Assembly (NCBI GenBank): GCA_003526845.1
Contig: DPVM01000001.1
Coordinates: 62,001-126,000, forward strand
Length of the DNA stretch: 64,000 bases
Reading direction: 5' to 3'
Source: Oscillospiraceae bacterium
Lineage (GTDB): Bacteria > Bacillota > Clostridia > Oscillospirales > Acutalibacteraceae
The notes beneath the pieces are model-generated. The model saw nothing but the letters and a program-made list of their open reading frames with translations. It made no database searches and had not been told where the DNA came from. Positions 16,353 to 24,231 of the stretch are shown in pieces; positions within the stretch are counted from its first letter, which is position 1; the number at the start of each line of letters is the position of its first letter. The translations under genes were made by a program, and so were the position numbers.

Positions 16353-17028
16353 TTTGATTCTCCAAAACGCTCATATAACCGAAACCGCGAATTGTTTTGA
16401 TATAAAAATCGCTGTTGTTTTTAAATTTTTCGCGCAGGCGGTTGATATGCACCTCCACGGTGTGTTCGTCGCTTTCGGTGTCAAAATCCCAAATTTCATC
16501 CATTATCTGATACTTTGTGAAAAGCTGATTCGGGTATGACAAAAGTTTGAACAAAAGCAAAAATTCCTTTGGCGTCAGCGTGACGAGCTTGCCGTCAACC
16601 GTTGCGCTCATCGACGCATAATCAAGCGTTGTCGAGCCGACGGTTATCTTTTTCTCCGTCGCGATTTTCGAGCGGCGCAAAAGCGCTTCGACGCGCCAGA
16701 GCAACTCCTCATCGTCAAAAGGCTTTGTGAGAAAATCGTCAGTGCCGACCTCAAAGCCTTTTTTCTTGTCCTCGTGCGAAATTTTTGCGGTGAGCATCAA
16801 AATCGGAATTTCGCACTTGCCGTCGCGCAGTGTTTTTGTGAACTCGTAGCCGTCCATTCGCGGCATCATAATATCAACAATCGCAAGGTCAACATGGTGG
16901 TTGTCCATCGCATCGAGCGCGTCGATGCCGTCTGATGCGGTGATGCAATTGTAGCCCTCGTCTGTCAAAATCGCCTTTATAAGGCTTCTTACATGAGGGT
17001 CGTCCTCAACTACTAACAAATTAAACAT
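16330..17028 (-). CDS. OmpR/PhoB-family response regulator
   Basis: A 232-residue response regulator with a receiver domain (phospho-acceptor Asp52 in LAIVDIMMPRMDG, Lys102 in FLTKPFDDEELL) and a C-terminal winged helix (LTPKEFLLLFKLLSYPNQLF, then VEVHINRLREKF and the final IKTIRGFGYM). It is transcribed first, with the kinase gene overlapping its 3' end. The cell-wall, phosphate or antimicrobial-stress stimulus is not evident. The divergent PF06541 membrane protein gene is a possible target because only 151 bases separate the two starts. Confidence 0.95.
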   Translation of the reverse strand: MFNLLVVEDDPHVRSLIKAILTDEGYNCITASDGIDALDAMDNHHVDLAIVDIMMPRMDGYEFTKTLRDGKCEIPILMLTAKISHEDKKKGFEVGTDDFLTKPFDDEELLWRVEALLRRSKIATEKKITVGSTTLDYASMSATVDGKLVTLTPKEFLLLFKLLSYPNQLFTKYQIMDEIWDFDTESDEHTVEVHINRLREKFKNNSDFYIKTIRGFGYMSVLENQNEKQIKK

Positions 17029-17058
17029 ATCATCAGCCCTTCTGCCGTGTTTTATTTT

Positions 17059-17087
17059 ACTATATCATATTTTGACTTTAAACTCAA
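17059..17087 (-). promoter_or_regulatory. Promoter of the two-component operon
   Basis: On the minus strand, TTGAGT (17082-17087) and TATAGT (17059-17064) lie 17 bases apart, 31 bases before the response-regulator start. Confidence 0.65.
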
Positions 17088-17179
17088 CGAAACCTCAACT
17101 TTGAAAAAGCAATTTTGAAGTAATGTTGAAAATCGGGCATTAACATAGTGAAACGAAAGAGAAGAAAGAGGGCTTTACC

Positions 17180-17833
17180 ATGATTTTGACAAACAGTAAA
17201 ACCTTTCACAAGGAAGGCGGCACAATTAAATTATACGATTATGACATAACTCACCTTTGGCTTGCAGGTCTTGTATTTGCAAACATCGGATATTGGGTTG
17301 AAAACCTGTTTCGCCTTGTATCAAAGGGTGTGCTTGATTCGAGAAACCAAATTTTTCCGTTTTTGTTTTGCTACTCAATAGCAATGTGGGCGCTTTATCT
17401 TGCGCTCGGAACGCCGAAGAAGGCACGCTGGTTTGCGCACAGAATGTTTTATGGCGATGATAAAAAGGCGGAGTTGCATTCGCAGATATATTATTTTGTT
17501 GTAGTGTTTTTGTTTATATTCTTCGGCGAAATAATTGTCGGCACACTGTTTGAGCGCATTTCCGGTCAGCAACTTTGGAATTACAGCGGAATACCGCTTC
17601 ACATCACACAATACACAAGCATTCCCACAACGCTTGCACTGACAACAGGAGTAATGGTTTTGATGGAAAACTTCTTCACTCCGCTTATGACGAAAATACA
17701 AAAAATGCCGTACAAAACGGTGGTCAGACTTGATTATATTTTGGGAACGCTGATTGTTGCCGATTGGCTTGTTATGATGATAAGCATAAACTTTTTCAAA
17801 GTTCAGCCGGCATATTGGTCAATTCAGTTTTAA
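17180..17833 (+). CDS. PF06541-type integral membrane protein (putative ABC-transporter type IV)
   Basis: A 217-residue protein with about five membrane helices. The motif GEIIVGTLFERISGQQLWNY followed by SGIPLHITQY matches the conserved core of the CmpB/PF06541 family, whose members are annotated as putative ABC transporter permeases but have no proven role. There is no ATPase gene beside it; FtsE downstream belongs to another unit behind a terminator. It is divergent from the response regulator and may be under its control. A GAGGG ribosome site precedes the ATG. Confidence 0.65.
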   Translation: MILTNSKTFHKEGGTIKLYDYDITHLWLAGLVFANIGYWVENLFRLVSKGVLDSRNQIFPFLFCYSIAMWALYLALGTPKKARWFAHRMFYGDDKKAELHSQIYYFVVVFLFIFFGEIIVGTLFERISGQQLWNYSGIPLHITQYTSIPTTLALTTGVMVLMENFFTPLMTKIQKMPYKTVVRLDYILGTLIVADWLVMMISINFFKVQPAYWSIQF

Positions 17834-17860
17834 TTTTGCACGGTAAAATTTTTCATAAAG

Positions 17861-17907
17861 GCTCCCCGATGAGATGCATTGCATTTTGTCGGGGAGTCGA
17901 TTTTTTG
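17861..17907 (+). terminator. Terminator after the PF06541 gene
   Basis: A GC-rich stem (GCTCCCCGA / TCGGGGAGT, 8-9 bp) is followed by CGATTTTTT. Confidence 0.75.
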
Positions 17908-17989
17908 GATTATTGTCCGGTGTTAATATTATAACTGAGACAAGTTTACAAATTCGTTACAGAATTTACAGATAAATAACAAAAAATAC

Positions 17990-18018
17990 TTGCATATTAT
18001 TTTAATTTGTTATATTAT
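17990..18018 (+). promoter_or_regulatory. Promoter of ftsEX
   Basis: TTGCAT (17990-17995) and TATTAT (18013-18018) lie 17 bases apart, 84 bases before the ftsE start. Confidence 0.6.
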
Positions 18019-18101
18019 ATTCAGTGAGTATGGGGCAGTGCCCCTTTATACCGTTTGCACAAAACGGCAAATAACCTGTTTAAAATTTAGGAGTAATTAT
18101 C

Positions 18102-18938
18102 GTGATTGAATTTAAGGATGTTACTAAAGTATATGACAGCAACGGCACGCACGCTCTTGATAATGTAAACATCAAGATTGAGGACGGCGAATTTGTGTTT
18201 GTTGTAGGCTCATCGGGTGCTGGCAAAAGCACATTTTTAAAGCTTATTATGCACGAAGAAAAGCCGACATCGGGCGAAGTTATCGTCAACGGCTATTCAT
18301 CGGCAACGCTGAAAAAGAAAAAAGTGCCGTATTACAGAAGAACAATGGGCATCGTTTTCCAAGATTTCAGAATCATTCCGAAAATGTCGGTTTATGACAA
18401 TGTTGCGTTTGCAATGCGTGTAATCGGCGCCAAGGAAAAGGATATAAGAAAGCGCGTGCCTTACATTTTACAGCTTGTAGGTCTTTCAAAAAAGGCGCGC
18501 TCAATGCCAAACGAGCTTTCGGGCGGCGAACAACAGCGTGTTTCGCTTGCAAGAGCGCTTGTTAACAACCCGAAACTTATTATTGCGGACGAGCCGACAG
18601 GTAATGTCGACCCCGAAATGAGCCACGAAATCGTTGATTTGCTCACAAAAATCAACAACTCGGGCACAACCGTTGTAATGGTTACACACGAGCACGACCT
18701 TGTGCGCTCCTTCCAAAGAAGAGTTATCGTTATCCAAAAGGGACAAGTGGTATCCGACACACCGGACCCGACCTTTGCAAAGTTTAAAGCACCGGCACGG
18801 GAAGAGGCAACCGATATGTTCTATTATGAGGAGGATGTTAAGCAAAAGAATGTTTCCGAGGTGTATAACTCCTTGGAGGAAATTGCAGACAGCACCTCCG
18901 ACAAAGAAGACGAAAGCAACAAAGGAGGCGAGGAATAA
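18102..18938 (+). CDS. ftsE: Cell-division ATP-binding protein FtsE
   Basis: A 278-residue ABC ATPase that works with FtsX to switch on a peptidoglycan hydrolase at the membrane. Walker A GSSGAGKST is at 36-44, the signature LSGGEQQRVSLARAL near 140, Walker B LIIADEPTGN follows it, and the switch histidine is in VMVTHEHD. Typical FtsE is about 225-230 residues; here an extra acidic tail of about 50 residues (EEATDMFYYEEDVKQKNVSE onward, ending in many Glu and Asp) is added. The start is GTG with TAGGAG upstream. Its stop overlaps the ftsX start by one base. Confidence 0.95.
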   Translation: MIEFKDVTKVYDSNGTHALDNVNIKIEDGEFVFVVGSSGAGKSTFLKLIMHEEKPTSGEVIVNGYSSATLKKKKVPYYRRTMGIVFQDFRIIPKMSVYDNVAFAMRVIGAKEKDIRKRVPYILQLVGLSKKARSMPNELSGGEQQRVSLARALVNNPKLIIADEPTGNVDPEMSHEIVDLLTKINNSGTTVVMVTHEHDLVRSFQRRVIVIQKGQVVSDTPDPTFAKFKAPAREEATDMFYYEEDVKQKNVSEVYNSLEEIADSTSDKEDESNKGGEE

Positions 18939-19861
18939 TGACAGGCTCAAGCGTAAGATACCTTGTAAAAGAAGGCTTCAGAAACAGCTGGACAAACAGA
19001 ATGATGTCTGTTGCATCAATTTGTGTTTTGCTTTGCTGTCTTGTTCTTATCGGCTCCGCGTCGATGATATTTGTAAACATAAACTCGTTTGTTGACAAAA
19101 TCGAGGACGAGAATGTTATCATGGTTTACATCAAAGACGAGGCTACCGATGCAGACGAAAGCAAGCTTGAAAGCGATATTAAAGCACTTGACAATATTCA
19201 AAATGTTGAATTTATTTCAAAGGAATCGGCTTGGAAAGAACAGCTCTCTACCATGGGCGATGCAGAATCAAAATTTTTCCAGGAATACAGTAACAAAATT
19301 CCACTGCCTGACGCCTACAAGGTAACGGTTAAGGATTTGACAAAATTTAAAACAACTGTTGCAAGCATCAAAAAGCTTGACAGCGTTGACACCGTAAGAG
19401 ATAACAGCAACCTCGCAAAGAAAATCAACACAATCAGCCGAGGAATAAGCATTGTAGCAATCATCATCATTGCTGTTTTGTTTGCAATTTCACTGTTCAT
19501 CATTTCAAACACAATCAAGCTTGCGGTTTACTCACGCCGCCTTGAAATCAGCATTATGAAATCTGTAGGCGCAACAAACTCGTTTGTAAGACTGCCGTTT
19601 GTTGTTGAGGGCATTGTGCTCGGCGTAATATCGGGCGTGCTTTCGCTTGCGGTTGTTTGGGGCGTTTATGAGATAGCCGTTCAAAAGGGAAACGAAATTA
19701 TATTTGACACAATCGGCGTAAATCTTTTGCCGTTTACCGATTATGCATTGCCGATGCTCGGAGCATTCGTTCTTATAGGTATTATAAGCGGCGTCGGCGG
19801 CTCACTTATCACAATGAGCAAATATCTTAACAAGGAAGGCAGTGAGATAAGTGCAATCTAA
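18938..19861 (+). CDS. ftsX: Cell-division membrane protein FtsX
   Basis: A 307-residue permease-like protein with the FtsX layout: a cytoplasmic N-terminus (SVRYLVKEGFRNSWTNRMMS), a first membrane helix, an extracellular domain of about 110 residues, and three further helices. The cytoplasmic loop RRLEISIMKSVGATNSFVRLPF is the family's ATPase-contact motif. With FtsE it relays ATP hydrolysis across the membrane to an external murein hydrolase activator, most likely the next gene, which overlaps its end by 11 bases. Confidence 0.95.
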   Translation: MTGSSVRYLVKEGFRNSWTNRMMSVASICVLLCCLVLIGSASMIFVNINSFVDKIEDENVIMVYIKDEATDADESKLESDIKALDNIQNVEFISKESAWKEQLSTMGDAESKFFQEYSNKIPLPDAYKVTVKDLTKFKTTVASIKKLDSVDTVRDNSNLAKKINTISRGISIVAIIIIAVLFAISLFIISNTIKLAVYSRRLEISIMKSVGATNSFVRLPFVVEGIVLGVISGVLSLAVVWGVYEIAVQKGNEIIFDTIGVNLLPFTDYALPMLGAFVLIGIISGVGGSLITMSKYLNKEGSEISAI

Positions 19862-21134
19862 AAGGATAACAAAAGCGCTTTCGTTTGTATTGAGTCTTTG
19901 CTTTTTATGCTGTGCGCTTTTCGGCTCGTCGGTGACAGCAAAGCCGACAACGGTTGCGTATGCGTCATCAAAAACCGACCGACTGAAAAGCAAAAAACAA
20001 AAAATCCAAAGCGAAATCAACGAAACGCAAAAAAAGCTTGATAAGCTTAAACAGGAAAAATCAAAGCAAGAGGATTATGTAACCGAGCTTGATAAAAAAA
20101 TCCAGCTTTTGCAGGACCAAATCGACACGCTCCAAAGCGATGCCGATGACCTTCAGTCGGAAATTGACAAAACTGAGGACAAAATCAGTCAAATTGAGAG
20201 CGAAATTCAAAAAACTCAAAAAGAGATTGACAAAAAGCAAAAGGAGCTTGACAAAAGCTTTGACGAATATTGCCAAAGACTGCGCGCAATGTATGTTTCG
20301 GGCAGAGCAAGCAACCTCGAAGTTTTGCTTGAGTGTGACGACATCAGCAGTATCCTCACCCGCTCACAAATGATTAAATCCGTATCGAAAGAGGATAGCG
20401 ATATTCTCAATCGGATTATGGAAAAAATCAAATCAATTGAGCAGGACAAGGCAGATCTCGAAAAGAAAAATGTTGAACTTAAGGAGTCAAAAGACAAGCT
20501 TGTAAAAAGCAAAAAGGCTTTGACCGACAGCATCAACCAAATTTCGTCATCAAAGAAAGAACTTGACGCAGAGGTTGCCGAATGCAATGCTGCAATCAGG
20601 GAACTTTCAAAAAAATCGACACAATATATGGAATCGATTGACGAAAACCGCGAGGCAGCTGCGGCAGTTGAGCGTGATATTCAGGCAGCGTATGCAAGCG
20701 CAAGCAACGCATCGCACGGCACAGGCTCCATAGGCGGCTCGAGCGGCAACGGCTCACACAGCGGCGCGCTCGGCTATCCGACATCGTACAGAACTATTTC
20801 TGCCGGCTATCCAAATTATTCAAGCGGCAGATACCACGGCGGCATCGACTTTCCGTGTCCTAAAGGCACAACAGTTCGCGCGGCGGCATCAGGCACCGTA
20901 ATTGTTGCCAAAAACCTCAATTACAGCTACGGTCACTATTTGATTATCGACCACGGCAACGGACTTTCAACGCTTTATGCCCACAATACAACGCTTGTTG
21001 TAGGAGTCGGCGATAAAGTATCAAAAGGACAGACTATCGCATACAGCGGCTCAACGGGTAACTCGACCGGACCGCACTGCCACTTTGAAGTGCGTGTAAA
21101 CGGAACAAGAGTAAATCCGAATAATTACTTATAA
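19851..21134 (+). CDS. Coiled-coil M23 peptidase (EnvC-like murein hydrolase)
   Basis: A 427-residue secreted protein: an N-terminal signal peptide ending near ...SVTAKPTTVAYA, a long charged coiled coil (about 40-265), a Gly/Ser linker, and a C-terminal LytM/M23 domain. The zinc ligands are intact: HGGID (first His and Asp) and the HCHFEVR motif, with GNGLSTLYAH between them. The intact site implies a working hydrolase, unlike E. coli EnvC. Overlap with ftsX strongly suggests that it is the hydrolase controlled by FtsEX. The GTG start at 19851 has GGAAGG upstream. Confidence 0.92.
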   Translation: MQSKRITKALSFVLSLCFLCCALFGSSVTAKPTTVAYASSKTDRLKSKKQKIQSEINETQKKLDKLKQEKSKQEDYVTELDKKIQLLQDQIDTLQSDADDLQSEIDKTEDKISQIESEIQKTQKEIDKKQKELDKSFDEYCQRLRAMYVSGRASNLEVLLECDDISSILTRSQMIKSVSKEDSDILNRIMEKIKSIEQDKADLEKKNVELKESKDKLVKSKKALTDSINQISSSKKELDAEVAECNAAIRELSKKSTQYMESIDENREAAAAVERDIQAAYASASNASHGTGSIGGSSGNGSHSGALGYPTSYRTISAGYPNYSSGRYHGGIDFPCPKGTTVRAAASGTVIVAKNLNYSYGHYLIIDHGNGLSTLYAHNTTLVVGVGDKVSKGQTIAYSGSTGNSTGPHCHFEVRVNGTRVNPNNYL

Positions 21135-21167
21135 TATAAAAAATAAAAATCTCTCATAACACATAAC

Positions 21168-21208
21168 AAAACCCCAGCACCGAATCCGAGTGTTGGGGTT
21201 GTTTTTTG
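21168..21208 (+). terminator. Terminator of the ftsEX operon
   Basis: An AACCCCAGCAC / GTGTTGGGGTT stem (one wobble or mismatch) is followed by GTTTTTTG. Confidence 0.8.
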
Positions 21209-21277
21209 TTGTTTTTAGTTGTTTTGTGCAGGCGGTTTTTTATTATGACCGCTTAAATTTTGACTGTTTACATACAA

Positions 21278-22114
21278 TCAGTCTTGACCGAGTACAAACT
21301 TTTTTACCGCCGCCGCAACTCCGCTTTCGGCATTGGTCAGCGTTATATATTTCGCTGCCTCCTTTACCTCGTCGGTGCCGTTGCCCATTGCAACCGAATA
21401 ACCGGCAACCTTAAGCATTGAAACATCGTTGCCTGCGTCGCCGACAGCCATTGCCTCGCTTGCGTCGATGCCCAAAACATCGCACATACCTTTAAGCGCT
21501 GTACCCTTGTCAACGCCGATTTTCGTCATTTCCATATTGCCGTCGCCCGGGAGCGAGGAATCAAAACAAATTTTATCGGTCATGCTCTCGAAATAAGCGC
21601 GCAGTTCCTTTGCCGCCGCAGAATCGTTGCTGTAAACGGTGATTTTTTCAACATCCTTGCCGAAAATCGCCGCCTTCGCGTCGGTGCAAACCTCCATTCG
21701 GTCCATAAGCGCGTCGATAAACTCCTTGGGCAAAACATCCGTGATGAAATATGGTGCTCTGTCCTCCTGAACATACGATTTGCCGTCAACATAAAGTTCG
21801 TAAAAACACGGCTTTGTGTTCAAAAAATCAATAATTTTTTCGCTGAAATCCCAGCTCATAAGGTTTGAATAAAGTCGCTCGCCGGTTTTTCTGTCAACAA
21901 CACCGGCGCCGTTTGAATGAATGATATAATCCACCTGTGGAACCTGCGTGCAGACATCGCCCATAATGGCAAGCGTTCTGCCTGTCGCAACAGCAATTTT
22001 TACGCCCTTTTCGTGTGCCGCACGGAGCGCATCCTTATTTTCCTGACTGACGGTGAGGTGGTCGGGTGACATCAGCGTTCCGTCCAAGTCAAGAGTAATG
22101 ATTTTAACTGCCAT
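21278..22114 (-). CDS. Cof-type HAD-IIB family hydrolase
   Basis: A 278-residue phosphatase of the Cof/YidA subfamily. Motif I is LDLDGTLMSPD (Asp9, Asp11), motif II is VATGRT, motif III is the conserved lysine in DKGTALKGM, and motif IV is AVGDAGNDVSMLKVAGYSVA. The large C2 cap between motifs II and III fits sugar-phosphate or cofactor-phosphate substrates. The exact substrate is unknown. It is a single gene between the ftsEX terminator and the PAP2 gene. Confidence 0.92.
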   Translation of the reverse strand: MAVKIITLDLDGTLMSPDHLTVSQENKDALRAAHEKGVKIAVATGRTLAIMGDVCTQVPQVDYIIHSNGAGVVDRKTGERLYSNLMSWDFSEKIIDFLNTKPCFYELYVDGKSYVQEDRAPYFITDVLPKEFIDALMDRMEVCTDAKAAIFGKDVEKITVYSNDSAAAKELRAYFESMTDKICFDSSLPGDGNMEMTKIGVDKGTALKGMCDVLGIDASEAMAVGDAGNDVSMLKVAGYSVAMGNGTDEVKEAAKYITLTNAESGVAAAVKKFVLGQD

Positions 22115-22206
22115 TTTAAAACTCCTATAATTTATTGTCGGGCGGCAGACAATATTAAAAAGCCGCAGTCTGCACGCCCAAGCGAAATTATTATTTATAA
22201 TTGTTT

Positions 22207-23271
22207 TTATTTTCTTGTCGGTAAAATGCCTTTGTCGTTAAAACGGTTGTAAAGTGCCCAACCGACAAGGATAATCGAGTAACCGATAATTGCACCTGCC
22301 GCAACATCGGTGAGATAATGAGCACCGGCTACAAGCCTTGACCAGCCCATCAAAAATACATATACAAACGAAACTATGAGTGCAATCGGCGCAAATTTTT
22401 TGAGCCTTTTGAATGCGCCGCAAAACAGAGTCGAAAGAAAAATTGTGCAGCTGTAAACGGTGTGACCCGACGGGAACGAATCCCTGTGATTGTAATAAGT
22501 AAGGCTTGTGTCGCCCTTTTGATACCATTTTGTGAAAGGTGCAAAATCGGTGTATTTAATCATATTTGGGTTGAGCTTTGACTCAAATCCGTCAAGACTT
22601 GCATGTGAAACGGCAGGAATAATAGGCGAGCCGTTGGAATCGCATTTTACGATGCCGTTGCTGTATGCCACCATTTCCCTGAAACGAATGCGCGCCGTAA
22701 CACCCTTCAAATTCTCGACAACCCAAAACCAAAAGCCGACAAAAATGCCGACAAGCGCAAGCGACTCGAGCTTGTTCAAAATCCTTTTATCTATTCTCGA
22801 AAAGAGGAAAAGGAAAATTACGGCAACGATTGCACAAATTACAAAATATACCGGTTGGCTCAAATCAACAAATTTTTTGAGCACATTTTCAATCAGCTTT
22901 TTGTAACCGACAACCGACATAACAAAAAAGAAAATGCCGAGAATATTTTTTACAATGAAATTGAGCGATTGATAAACCTTTAAATTTTCGTCCTTGAACG
23001 GCTTGATAAACGGAAAAACTTTGTTTGCGATTTCAAGCCCCTCGTTGAGGCTGTGCCTTGTGAGGCAAAGCACCGTGAACAACGGGCCCCACATTGCCCA
23101 ATAAACAAATATGCCAAGCGTTTCAAATGAAATGGCAAATTTGCTTTGTGGATTGAAAAGGCTGATGTCGATTTGCAAATCTTTAGCCGTGCCGACAGCC
23201 ATCAAAACAACCGCAACGGCATAAAATGCCACAGATCCGAAAAACAGTATCGGATTTTTGACTTTTTTCAT
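22207..23271 (-). CDS. PAP2-family membrane phosphatase
   Basis: A 354-residue membrane protein with several helices and the PAP2 signature near the C-terminus: SFPSGHTVYSCT and WSRLVAGAHYLTDVAAGAIIG. This site hydrolyses lipid phosphates such as undecaprenyl pyrophosphate, phosphatidate or phosphatidylglycerol phosphate. The substrate cannot be told by eye. The start at 23271 (MKKVKNPILFF) was chosen because GGGAG lies upstream and the coding sequence becomes typical from there; the reading frame stays open further upstream with no ribosome site and across the divergent promoter. Confidence 0.85.
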   Translation of the reverse strand: MKKVKNPILFFGSVAFYAVAVVLMAVGTAKDLQIDISLFNPQSKFAISFETLGIFVYWAMWGPLFTVLCLTRHSLNEGLEIANKVFPFIKPFKDENLKVYQSLNFIVKNILGIFFFVMSVVGYKKLIENVLKKFVDLSQPVYFVICAIVAVIFLFLFSRIDKRILNKLESLALVGIFVGFWFWVVENLKGVTARIRFREMVAYSNGIVKCDSNGSPIIPAVSHASLDGFESKLNPNMIKYTDFAPFTKWYQKGDTSLTYYNHRDSFPSGHTVYSCTIFLSTLFCGAFKRLKKFAPIALIVSFVYVFLMGWSRLVAGAHYLTDVAAGAIIGYSIILVGWALYNRFNDKGILPTRK

Positions 23272-23339
23272 ATAACACACTCCCTGTGAATTGATTAATC
23301 TAATTTTATCAAAAAAAGGCGCGATATACAATGTTAAAT

Positions 23340-23368
23340 TTGCAAATTTTATCATTCGGTAGTATAAT
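23340..23368 (+). promoter_or_regulatory. Promoter of nrdG
   Basis: TTGCAA (23340-23345) and TATAAT (23363-23368) lie 17 bases apart. The leader of about 90 bases can form a CAGCCG / CGGCTG stem. Confidence 0.65.
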
Positions 23369-23466
23369 GTAGCTGTATTAAGCAATATAAACAATAATTC
23401 ACATAAAATCACAGCCGCGCAATTGCGCAAAACCGCTCGGCTGACCTGAAAGGCGCGTGAAATTAT

Positions 23467-23997
23467 ATGAACTGGGCAGAAATAAAAACAAACGACATTG
23501 CCAACGGCGAGGGTGTGCGCACGTCGCTTTTTGTTTCGGGATGCCGCCACCATTGCAAGAACTGTTTTAATGATATTGCTTGGGATTTCGGATACGGCGA
23601 GCTTTTCACCGAGGAAACTATGGAAAAAATATTCGACTCAATCGACCACCCGTGGATAAACGGAGTGACACTTTTGGGCGGAGAGCCATTTGAGCCGGAA
23701 AACCAGAGGGTGCTTGTCCCGTTTCTCGTAATGCTTCGTGAAAAATTTCCAGACAAAACGGTTTGGTGCTACACCGGTTTCACTATTGAACAAATTTTGG
23801 GCAAAAGCGAGCCTAAGAGCCGCGCCGCAACCGATGTGTCAAACGAAATGCTGTCGCTGATTGATGTGCTTGTTGACGGTCCTTATGTCGAAAGCCTGCA
23901 CGATATTTCGCTCAAATTCCGCGGCTCTTCAAACCAGCGCGTGATTGATATGAAAAAATCAATCGAAAGCAATAAAATCGTGCTTTATCTTGAATAA
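23467..23997 (+). CDS. nrdG: Anaerobic ribonucleotide reductase activating protein
   Basis: A 176-residue radical SAM activase. The FVSGCRHHCKNCFND segment holds the CX3CX2C cluster ligands, and GGEPFEPENQ is the radical SAM GGE motif. NrdG makes the glycyl radical on NrdD so that deoxynucleotides can be made without oxygen, which supports an anaerobic lifestyle. NrdD is normally next to it but is not in this window. A hairpin (GATTACAAA / TTTGTAATC) followed by a T-rich stretch after the stop may be its terminator. Confidence 0.95.
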   Translation: MNWAEIKTNDIANGEGVRTSLFVSGCRHHCKNCFNDIAWDFGYGELFTEETMEKIFDSIDHPWINGVTLLGGEPFEPENQRVLVPFLVMLREKFPDKTVWCYTGFTIEQILGKSEPKSRAATDVSNEMLSLIDVLVDGPYVESLHDISLKFRGSSNQRVIDMKKSIESNKIVLYLE

Positions 23998-24017
23998 CAA
24001 ACAACCATTGCTTCGTG

Positions 24018-24062
24018 GATTACAAATTATTCTGTTTGTAATCGGCGGAGTTTTCTTTTTTA
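24018..24062 (+). terminator. Probable terminator after nrdG
   Basis: A 9-bp stem GATTACAAA / TTTGTAATC is followed by a GGCGGAG gap and then TTTTCTTTTTT. The gap makes the call weaker. Confidence 0.4.
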
Positions 24063-24134
24063 CAAAACGGCGAAAATGCTGTATAAAATCACAAATTCAG
24101 TTATAAATAAAGTAAAAACTAAGTTAAATTTGTA

Positions 24135-24163
24135 TTGTATTTGTGATAAATATTTGATATAAT
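24135..24163 (+). promoter_or_regulatory. Promoter of the GPH transporter gene
   Basis: TTGTAT (24135-24140) and TATAAT (24158-24163) lie 17 bases apart. Confidence 0.7.
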
Positions 24164-24193
24164 AAAGAGGATATTTTAAGTTGGGGCAGAGTT

Positions 24194-24216
24194 TCTGTTG
24201 CCAACAGATTTTTTTT
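24194..24216 (+). terminator. Terminator-like hairpin in the GPH transporter leader
   Basis: TCTGTT / AACAGA with a GCC loop is followed by eight T. It lies between the promoter and the ribosome site of the transporter gene. An upstream TTGGGGCA can pair with TGCCAA in the hairpin, giving a competing fold, so it may be a small attenuator. Confidence 0.4.
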
Positions 24217-24231
24217 GAAAGGGGTTTCTTT

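Noticed and set aside
23272..23553. Upstream extension of the PAP2 gene by 94 codons
   Set aside because: It would run through the divergent nrdG promoter and into the nrdG coding sequence; the ribosome site and a normal N-terminus are at 23271.
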